Assembly: GCA_025352345.1 (NCBI GenBank)
Contig: JANXTP010000348.1
Location: 1-11,849, forward strand
Length of the DNA: 11,849 nt
DNA from: Burkholderiales bacterium
Lineage (GTDB): Bacteria; Pseudomonadota; Gammaproteobacteria; Burkholderiales; Burkholderiaceae_C
Direction: 5' to 3'
Part shown: piece after piece, positions 6,757-11,849 of the stretch
Layout of the letters: each line of letters begins with the position of its first letter
Numbering within the stretch: position 1 is the stretch's first letter
Program-made: the position numbers and the translations under genes
The notes under the pieces: generated by a model
What the model saw: only the letters and a program-made list of their open reading frames with translations
The model's database searches: none
What the model was told of the DNA's origin: nothing

Positions 6757-7323
6757 ATGCGTTCAAGATTTCTTGCCGGCATCGTGGCTGCGGTGCTCTC
6801 GGCGGCGGCGGCCACCTCGGCTTTCGCCCAGAAGGTCACCATGACCACCAGCCTCGGTGACGTCGTCATCGAGCTCAACGCCGCTAAGGCGCCGAAGACG
6901 GTCGATAACTTCTTGCAGTACGTGAAGGCCGGGCAGTACGACGGCACGGTGTTCCACCGCGTGATCGAGAACTTCATGATCCAGGGCGGCGGATTCTCGC
7001 CCGATCTGAAAGAGAAACCGACCCGTGCGCCGATCCCGCTGGAGGCGCGCAACGGCCTGAGCAACAGCCGCGGCACGCTGGCGATGGCACGCACCTCGGA
7101 CCCCAATTCCGCGACCGCGCAGTTCTTCATCAACGTGCAGGACAACACCTTCCTCGACGCCGCGAAGTCGCCCGACGGCAACGGCTACGCGGTCTTCGGC
7201 AAGGTGGTGTCAGGCATGGACGTGGTCGACCGCATCCGCCTGGTGCAAACCGCCAACCGCGGTCCGTACCAGAACGTGCCGCTGCAGCCGGTGACCATCA
7301 TCAAGGCGACGGTTGCGCCCTGA
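6757..7323 (+). CDS. ppiA: Periplasmic peptidyl-prolyl cis-trans isomerase, cyclophilin type
   Basis: PpiA speeds cis-trans isomerisation of X-proline bonds in exported proteins. The 188-aa precursor has a signal peptide (Arg2, Arg4, hydrophobic stretch 5-20) with cleavage expected after AFA at residue 24. The cyclophilin domain follows: catalytic FHRVIENFMIQGGGF at 66-80, with R68 the expected catalytic arginine; NGLSNSRGTLAMART; QFFIN at 122-126; and FGKVVSGMDVVDRI near the C-terminus. The ending GPYQNVPLQPVTIIKATV resembles E. coli PpiA, not PpiB. The ATG at 6757 is chosen because it begins the signal peptide and has GAGAG upstream; a TTG at 6724 would add 11 non-signal-like residues. It lies directly upstream of its cytoplasmic paralogue. 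Recognition is confident; the natural clients are unknown. Confidence 0.95.
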   Translation: MRSRFLAGIVAAVLSAAAATSAFAQKVTMTTSLGDVVIELNAAKAPKTVDNFLQYVKAGQYDGTVFHRVIENFMIQGGGFSPDLKEKPTRAPIPLEARNGLSNSRGTLAMARTSDPNSATAQFFINVQDNTFLDAAKSPDGNGYAVFGKVVSGMDVVDRIRLVQTANRGPYQNVPLQPVTIIKATVAP

Positions 7324-7367
7324 GCGCGCCGCCGACATCGAATTCCCAACCCGACGACACCCACACC

Positions 7368-7868
7368 ATGGCAACCCAAGTTGAACTGCACACCTCACAC
7401 GGCCTGATGCTGATCGAGCTCGACGACGTGAAGGCACCGCTGAGCACCGCCAACTTCCTCGCTTACGCACGCAAGGGCTTCTACGACGGCACCATCTTTC
7501 ACCGCGTGATCAAGGGCTTCATGGTCCAGGGCGGCGGCTTCGAACCCGGCATGAAACAGAAATCCAGCGATGCGCCGATCCAGAACGAGGCCAACAACGG
7601 GCTGAAGAACCAGCGCTACACGCTGGCGATGGCACGCACCTCCGATCCACATTCGGCCACCGGCCAGTTCTTCATCAATGCCAACGACAACGAGTTCCTG
7701 AATTTCAAGGCCGAGACGTCGAGCGGCTGGGGCTACGCCGTGTTCGGCAAGGTGGTGGCGGGCACCGAGGTGGTCGACGCGATCGAAGGCGTGAAGACAG
7801 GCCGCAAGGGCTTCCACGACGACGTGCCGAATGACGATGTGGTGATCGTCAAGGCCGTGGTGGTCTGA
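7368..7868 (+). CDS. ppiB: Cytoplasmic peptidyl-prolyl cis-trans isomerase, cyclophilin type
   Basis: PpiB is the cytosolic cyclophilin and catalyses proline isomerisation during folding. The 166-aa protein has no signal peptide. It is nearly all cyclophilin domain: FHRVIKGFMVQGGGFEPGMKQK begins at residue 44, with R46 as the catalytic arginine. NEANNGLKNQRYTLAMARTSDPHSATGQFFIN, FLNFKAE and GWGYAVFGKVV follow, closely resembling E. coli PpiB (164 aa). The tail GRKGFHDDVPNDDVVI is also PpiB-like. It follows ppiA by 44 nt; no clear Shine-Dalgarno precedes the ATG at 7368, so expression may depend on readthrough or on A/C-rich leader recognition. lpxH starts four bases after its stop. The two paralogues share the core motifs but differ in signal and tail, which suggests an old duplication. 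Confidence 0.96.
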   Translation: MATQVELHTSHGLMLIELDDVKAPLSTANFLAYARKGFYDGTIFHRVIKGFMVQGGGFEPGMKQKSSDAPIQNEANNGLKNQRYTLAMARTSDPHSATGQFFINANDNEFLNFKAETSSGWGYAVFGKVVAGTEVVDAIEGVKTGRKGFHDDVPNDDVVIVKAVVV

Positions 7869-7872
7869 ACCC

Positions 7873-8679
7873 GTGACGACAGCCGGCCCGCTTGCGCTGC
7901 CCACCTTCTGGGAGATGCAGGCGGCGCCCGAGTGGCGCACGATCGACTTCGTCAGCGATCTGCACCTGGCCGAAGACACACCGCGCACCTTCGACGCGTT
8001 CGCGTCCTACCTCCGACAGACCCGCGCCGATGCGGTGTTCATCCTCGGCGACCTGTTCGAGGTGTGGGTCGGTGACGACGCCCGTCACGATGGCTTTGAG
8101 GCCCGCTGCACCGAGGTGCTGTGTGAGGCGTCCACGCGATGCGCCATGGGTTTCATGGTCGGTAACCGGGACTTTCTGGTCGGTGCCGACATGCTGAAAG
8201 CCTGCGGCGTGCTGGCGCTGGCCGACCCAACCGTGATGATGGCCTTCGGCGAACGGGTGATGCTCACCCACGGTGATGCGCTTTGCTTGGCAGATGTGCC
8301 GTACCAGCGTTTTCGCGCGATGGTGCGCAATCCGGCCTGGCGCCGCGATTTCCTGGCGCGCCCGCTGGCCGAGCGACGCCGCGCCGCGCGCGAGGTGCGC
8401 GACGAGAGCGAGCGCCGGCAACGGGAGCAGATGGCCGGCCGCGATGCCGACATCGACATGGCCACCGCGGTGCGCTGGATGCATGAAGCCGGCGCACCAC
8501 TGCTGATCCACGGGCACACCCACCGGCCCGGTAGCGATGGGTTGGCGCCGGGCTTCGTGCGCCATGTGCTCAGTGATTGGGACCTCGATCAGGCCAGCAG
8601 CCCACCACGCGCAGAAGTGCTGCGCTGGACCGCAGCCGGGCTGAAGCGCTTGTCACTGGCACAGGTCACCGAACGCTGA
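7873..8679 (+). CDS. lpxH: UDP-2,3-diacylglucosamine diphosphatase
   Basis: LpxH cleaves UDP-2,3-diacylglucosamine to lipid X and UMP, the fourth step of lipid A synthesis, at the inner face of the cytoplasmic membrane. It is usually essential in Gram-negative bacteria. The 268-aa protein carries the complete calcineurin-like metallophosphoesterase set: SDLHL (28-32), GDLFEVWVGDD (59-69), GNRDFL (97-102), HGD (133-135) and HGHTHRP (213-219), equivalent to the metal ligands of E. coli LpxH. The GTG at 7873, four bases after ppiB, gives about 21 more residues before the first motif than E. coli; an ATG at 7915 is an alternative start, but this extension looks protein-like and, from memory, similar ones occur in Burkholderiales. 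Presence of lpxH indicates an LPS-bearing outer membrane. The tight spacing to both neighbours implies cotranscription. Confidence 0.96.
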   Translation: MTTAGPLALPTFWEMQAAPEWRTIDFVSDLHLAEDTPRTFDAFASYLRQTRADAVFILGDLFEVWVGDDARHDGFEARCTEVLCEASTRCAMGFMVGNRDFLVGADMLKACGVLALADPTVMMAFGERVMLTHGDALCLADVPYQRFRAMVRNPAWRRDFLARPLAERRRAAREVRDESERRQREQMAGRDADIDMATAVRWMHEAGAPLLIHGHTHRPGSDGLAPGFVRHVLSDWDLDQASSPPRAEVLRWTAAGLKRLSLAQVTER

Positions 8680-8681
8680 GC

Positions 8682-9485
8682 GTGCTGGCCGGGGCGCAGG
8701 CCGCATGGCGACGCTGGCGCGACGACCGCGCCTGTCGCCAGCGCGCCATCCCGGATGCGCTGTGGCAGCTGACGCTGGCACGCTACCCCTTCCTCGGCTG
8801 GCGAACGGCCGACCAACTGACGCGGCTGCGGCGTCTGGCCACGCTGTTCCTCGCGCGCAAGGAATTCAGCGGCGCGCAAGGTTTGATGGTGACCGACGAG
8901 ATGGCGGTGGCGGTTGCCGCGCAAGCCGTGCTGCCGATCCTGAACCTCGATGGCGGCCTGGATCTGTACGCGGGCTTCGTCGGCATCGTGGTGCACCGCG
9001 ATGCGGTGGTGGCGGCGCGCGAGGTCATGGACGCCGACGGCGTGGTGCACGAATACGACGAGGAGCTGGCCGGCGAAGCGATGCAGGATGGCCCGGTGAT
9101 GCTGTCATGGCAAGACGTCGAGGAAGCTGTGGAAGGGTCAAGTCAGGCAGGCTGCGCCTACAACGTGACCATCCATGAATTCGCACACGTCATCGACATG
9201 GTCAACGGGGGCGCCGATGGCGTACCGCCGCTTCTCGGCCGCGCGGCGCGACAGCACTGGATCGAGGTGATGGAAGCGGCGTACACCGATTTCTGCACGC
9301 AGGTCGATGCACAGCGTCAGACATCGATCGATCCTTACGCTGCCGACTCGATCGAAGAATTCTTCGCCGTGGCTGTGGAGACTTTCTACGTCCAGCCACT
9401 GGAACTGCAGCGGGCCGCACCGTCGGTGTATCGCCTCTTCGTCGCCTATTTTCACGAGGACCCAGCCCGCCATTCAGCGCGGTGA
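8682..9485 (+). CDS. mtfA: MtfA-type zinc-dependent peptidase (M90)
   Basis: This protein resembles MtfA (formerly YeeI), a cytosolic zinc metallopeptidase of family M90. In E. coli, MtfA binds the repressor Mlc and thereby raises expression of the glucose PTS. The protein shows the catalytic HEXXH as HEFAH at residues 165-169 and a downstream EEFF at 225-228 that supplies the third zinc ligand. Family segments also present are FLARKEFSGAQGLMVTDEM and LYAGFVGIVVH. Using the GTG at 8682, two bases after the lpxH stop, it has 267 residues, close to E. coli MtfA (265). The longer open frame from 8577 overlaps the lpxH 3' end and its extra residues look like out-of-frame translation, so I reject that start. 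Whether an Mlc/PTS target exists in this organism is not visible, so its role here is open. Confidence 0.9.
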   Translation: MLAGAQAAWRRWRDDRACRQRAIPDALWQLTLARYPFLGWRTADQLTRLRRLATLFLARKEFSGAQGLMVTDEMAVAVAAQAVLPILNLDGGLDLYAGFVGIVVHRDAVVAAREVMDADGVVHEYDEELAGEAMQDGPVMLSWQDVEEAVEGSSQAGCAYNVTIHEFAHVIDMVNGGADGVPPLLGRAARQHWIEVMEAAYTDFCTQVDAQRQTSIDPYAADSIEEFFAVAVETFYVQPLELQRAAPSVYRLFVAYFHEDPARHSAR

Positions 9486-9499
9486 ACCGAACGCCCATG

Positions 9500-9532
9500 A
9501 AAAAGCCGGGGCGTCTGACGACCGCCCCGGCT
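9500..9532 (-). terminator. Intrinsic terminator of clpA
   Basis: A perfect 10-bp GC-rich stem, AGCCGGGGCG (9504-9513) with CGCCCCGGCT (9523-9532), encloses a 9-nt loop. Read on the minus strand it is followed by TTTTT (9504-9500), so it terminates transcription leaving clpA. On the plus strand the stem is followed by GTTC with no T-run, so it would serve mtfA weakly at best, although readthrough from both sides would meet the same hairpin. Confidence 0.88.
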
Positions 9533-9556
9533 GTTCAAGCCACTCAGAGAGACCAC

Positions 9557-11710
9557 TCAGGCGGTCGCTGACTCCGCCTTCGGCTTGTCGCTTTTCTTCA
9601 CCGGCTGGATGTCCAACACCACCTTGCCTTCAACATCGACGTCCACCGTCAGGCGGCCACCATCAACCAAGCGGCCGAACAGCAACTCGTCGGCCAGTGC
9701 ACGACGGATCGTGTCCTGGATCAGGCGTTGCATCGGGCGTGCGCCCATCAGCGGATCGAAGCCGTTCTTCGCGAGGTTCTTGCGCAGCGCATCGGTGAAG
9801 GTGACATCGACCTTCTTCTCGGCCAACTGGCCTTCGAGCTGCAGCAGGAACTTGTCGACCACGCGCAGGATGATGGCCTCGTCCAGCGCGCGGAAGCTGA
9901 CCACCGCGTCGAGCCGGTTGCGGAATTCCGGGGTGAACATGCGCTTCACATCGGCCATCTCGTCGCCACGCTCGCGCGGGTTGGTGAAGCCGATGGTTGC
10001 CTTGTTCATGATCTCGGCGCCCGCGTTGGTCGTCATCACGATGATCACGTTGCGGAAGTCGGCCTTGCGCCCGTTGTTGTCGGTCAGCGTGCCGTGGTCC
10101 ATCACCTGCAGCAGCACGTTGAACACGTCCGGGTGAGCCTTCTCGATCTCATCGAGCAGCAGCACGCAATGCGGCTTTTTGGTGACGGCCTCGGTCAACA
10201 GGCCACCCTGATCAAAACCGACATAGCCCGGAGGCGCGCCGATCAGGCGGCTGACCGCGTGGCGCTCCATGTACTCGCTCATGTCGAAGCGGATCAGATC
10301 GATCCCCAGAATGAAAGCGAGCTGCTTTGCGACCTCGGTTTTGCCGACGCCGGTCGGGCCGGAGAACAGGAACGAACCGATCGGCTTGTCGGGCTTGCCC
10401 AGGCCGGAGCGCGCCATCTTGATCGCTGCGGCCAGCGCTTCGATCGCCGGCTCCTGACCGAACACCACGCTGTTCAGATCGCGGTCCAGGCTCTTGAGCT
10501 TCGAGCGATCGTCATTCGACACGCTGGCCGGCGGGATGCGCGCGATCTTCGCGACGATCTCCTCGACCTCGTTGCGGGTGATGGTCTTTTTCTGCTTGCT
10601 CTTGGGCAAGATGCGTTGCGCTGCACCGGCTTCGTCGATCACGTCGATCGCCTTGTCGGGCAGATGGCGGTCGTTGATGAACTTGGCCGACAGCTCGGCA
10701 GCTGCCTGCAGTGCGCCGAGAGCGTATTTGACGCTGTGGTGTTCCTCGAAACGCGATTTCAGCCCCTTGAGGATTTCGACCGTTTCCTCGACCGATGGCT
10801 CAACCACGTCGACCTTCTGGAAGCGGCGTGACAGTGCCGCGTCTTTCTCGAAGATGCCACGGTACTCGGTGAAGGTGGTCGCGCCGATGCACTTCATCGC
10901 GCCCGAGCTGAGGGCGGGCTTGAGCAGGTTGCTGGCATCGAGCGTGCCCCCCGAGGCCGCACCGGCGCCGATCAGCGTGTGGATCTCATCGATGAACAAT
11001 ACTGAATTGGGCTGGTCCTTCAACACCTTCAAAACGCCCTTCAAGCGCTGCTCGAAGTCACCGCGGTACTTGGTACCCGCCAGCAAGGCGCCCATGTCGA
11101 GCGAATACACCGTGGCATTGGCCAGCACTTCCGGCACGTCGCCTTCGGTGATGCGCCAGGCCAGGCCTTCGGCGATCGCCGTCTTACCCACGCCCGCCTC
11201 GCCGACCAGCAGCGGGTTGTTCTTGCGCCGACGGCACAGGATCTGGATGACGCGCTCGACCTCGTGTTCACGCCCGATCAACGGATCAATCTTGCCCTCG
11301 CGGGCGAGCTGGTTGAGGTTCTGGGTGTACTGATCCAACGGTGAGCCCTTGACATCGGAATCCTCTTTCTCGCCGTCAGAGGAACTGCCGTTGTCGGCGG
11401 GCTTGACGGGCTCGGGCGGATCGGATTTCTTGATGCCGTGTGCGATGAAATTGACCACATCCAGCCGCGTGACGCCCTGCTGGTGCAGGTAATACACAGC
11501 GTGCGAATCCTTCTCGCCGAAGATCGCGACCAGCACGTTGGCACCGGTGACTTCCTTCTTGCCACTGCCCGTGGACTGCACATGCATGATCGCGCGCTGG
11601 ATCACTCGCTGGAAGCCGAGCGTGGGTTGGGTATCGACCTCGTCGGTGCCGCCCACGGTGGGCGTGTTCTCCTTGATGAATTGCGCCAGACTCTTGCGCA
11701 AATCATCGAC
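9557..11710 (-). CDS. clpA: ATP-dependent Clp protease ATPase subunit ClpA, N-terminus missing
   Basis: ClpA is the AAA+ unfoldase that feeds substrates, including ClpS-delivered N-degron proteins, into ClpP. The genuine minus-strand part covers 717 codons. It has most of the N-terminal Clp repeat domain (VDDLRKSLAQF..., TQPTLGFQRVIQRA, EVTGANVLVAIF), an acidic serine-rich linker, and two AAA+ modules. Module 1 has Walker A GEAGVGKT (about 11180-11203) and Walker B VLFIDEIHTL. Module 2 has Walker A GPTGVGKT (10337-10360) and Walker B VLLLDEIEKAHPDV. The C-terminus ends KPKAESATA. The frame stays open to a GTG at 11833, but the 41 codons beyond 11710 come from the inverted repeat and are not ClpA. 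Judged from E. coli ClpA, about 50 N-terminal residues lie outside this part. clpS, usually just upstream, is not in the window. Transcription ends at the hairpin near 9500. Confidence 0.95.
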   Translation of the reverse strand, partial: VDDLRKSLAQFIKENTPTVGGTDEVDTQPTLGFQRVIQRAIMHVQSTGSGKKEVTGANVLVAIFGEKDSHAVYYLHQQGVTRLDVVNFIAHGIKKSDPPEPVKPADNGSSSDGEKEDSDVKGSPLDQYTQNLNQLAREGKIDPLIGREHEVERVIQILCRRRKNNPLLVGEAGVGKTAIAEGLAWRITEGDVPEVLANATVYSLDMGALLAGTKYRGDFEQRLKGVLKVLKDQPNSVLFIDEIHTLIGAGAASGGTLDASNLLKPALSSGAMKCIGATTFTEYRGIFEKDAALSRRFQKVDVVEPSVEETVEILKGLKSRFEEHHSVKYALGALQAAAELSAKFINDRHLPDKAIDVIDEAGAAQRILPKSKQKKTITRNEVEEIVAKIARIPPASVSNDDRSKLKSLDRDLNSVVFGQEPAIEALAAAIKMARSGLGKPDKPIGSFLFSGPTGVGKTEVAKQLAFILGIDLIRFDMSEYMERHAVSRLIGAPPGYVGFDQGGLLTEAVTKKPHCVLLLDEIEKAHPDVFNVLLQVMDHGTLTDNNGRKADFRNVIIVMTTNAGAEIMNKATIGFTNPRERGDEMADVKRMFTPEFRNRLDAVVSFRALDEAIILRVVDKFLLQLEGQLAEKKVDVTFTDALRKNLAKNGFDPLMGARPMQRLIQDTIRRALADELLFGRLVDGGRLTVDVDVEGKVVLDIQPVKKSDKPKAESATA

Positions 11711-11849
11711 ATCGGCCGAAGTGCTGCGCGCCTGTTCGGCCAATGTCGATGATTTGCGCAAGAGTCTGGCGCAATTCATCAAGGAGAACACGCCCACCGT
11801 GGGCGGCACCGACGAGGTCGATACCCAACCCACGCTCGGCTTCCAGCGA
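11606..11849. repeat. 107-bp perfect inverted repeat (fold-back) inside clpA
   Basis: Arm 11606-11712 is an exact reverse complement of 11743-11849, the last base of the window. Between them is one mismatch (C11713 versus A11742), then a 7-bp stem GGCCGAA (11714-11720) with TTCGGCC (11735-11741), then a 14-nt loop (11721-11734). Both arms encode the same ClpA residues, on opposite strands. Genomes rarely keep such perfect palindromes, so the likeliest cause is snap-back synthesis during amplification or an assembly error at a contig end. The arm may run past the window. Confidence 0.97.
11714..11849 (+). pseudogene. clpA: Inverted sense fragment of clpA N-terminal domain
   Basis: On the plus strand this stretch reads, in the frame that includes GAA at 11718, as AEVLRACSANVDDLRKSLAQ followed by FIKENTPTVGGTDEVDTQ and PTLGFQR. 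That matches the ClpA N-terminal domain from about residue 41 of the E. coli protein onward. Residues upstream of VDDL (AEVLRACSAN) occur nowhere on the minus-strand copy, so this fragment preserves a little true clpA sequence lost there. It has no start and no stop inside the window. It is best taken as the chimeric half of a fold-back molecule, not as a second clpA gene. Confidence 0.85.

Noticed and set aside
7395..8565. Minus-strand open frames opposite ppiB and lpxH
   Set aside because: They overlap genes whose catalytic motifs are intact on the plus strand, and their composition is typical of shadow frames.
9728..10831. 367-codon plus-strand frame opposite clpA
   Set aside because: It is antisense to the AAA+ modules of clpA, whose Walker motifs define the coding strand.
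11711..11833. N-terminal extension of ClpA starting MGWVSTSSVPP
   Set aside because: These 41 codons are the reverse complement of ClpA coding sequence from the fold-back and do not resemble the ClpA N-terminus. The frame is open by chance.
1..11849. CRISPR array, transposon, toxin-antitoxin pair or biosynthetic cluster
   Set aside because: I looked on both strands and saw no regularly spaced repeats, no transposase, integrase or recombinase motifs, and no unassigned gene pair; every long interval is filled by a recognised housekeeping gene.

Overview
The window looks like a stretch of core chromosome from a GC-rich betaproteobacterium, most likely Burkholderiales. This rests on protein wording (LysC, AccA, CysS, ClpA), third-position GC bias, and a gene order I recall from that order: cysS, a DNA glycosylase, accA, tilS, lysC and tRNA-Ser on one side, and a TPR gene, ppiA, ppiB and lpxH on the other. 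Its odd length, and a structural break at each end, suggest that it is a whole short contig.

Layout. Positions 1-72 are lower-GC sequence of unknown origin, joined to a tRNA-Ser(GCU) (minus strand) that loses its 3' end in the T-loop. A minus-strand cluster follows, transcribed right to left: cysS, an AlkA-type glycosylase (ATGA overlap with cysS), accA, tilS and lysC. lysC probably has its own promoter and carries an internal start for a separate regulatory subunit. A divergent intergenic region (5944-6186) separates this from a plus-strand cluster: exported TPR protein, periplasmic cyclophilin ppiA, cytoplasmic cyclophilin ppiB, lpxH and an mtfA-type zinc peptidase. clpA runs convergently toward mtfA and ends at a strong intrinsic terminator (about 9500-9532).

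Function. These are housekeeping genes: cysteinyl-tRNA charging, alkylation repair, the first step of fatty-acid synthesis, tRNA-Ile2 lysidine formation, entry to the aspartate amino-acid family, proline isomerisation in two compartments, lipid A synthesis, and ATP-dependent proteolysis.

I see no undescribed defence, mobile or biosynthetic system. The signals outside the ordinary genes are: (1) a perfect 107-bp inverted repeat at the right edge, where clpA folds back on itself, so its N-terminal part appears on the opposite strand and a naive gene call gives ClpA a false N-terminus; (2) the broken tRNA-Ser joined to foreign-looking DNA at the left edge; (3) a strong Shine-Dalgarno sequence inside lysC at the place where other bacteria start the separate beta subunit. 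The two edge breaks are most simply amplification or assembly chimeras, although the tRNA break could be a real integration or recombination junction.
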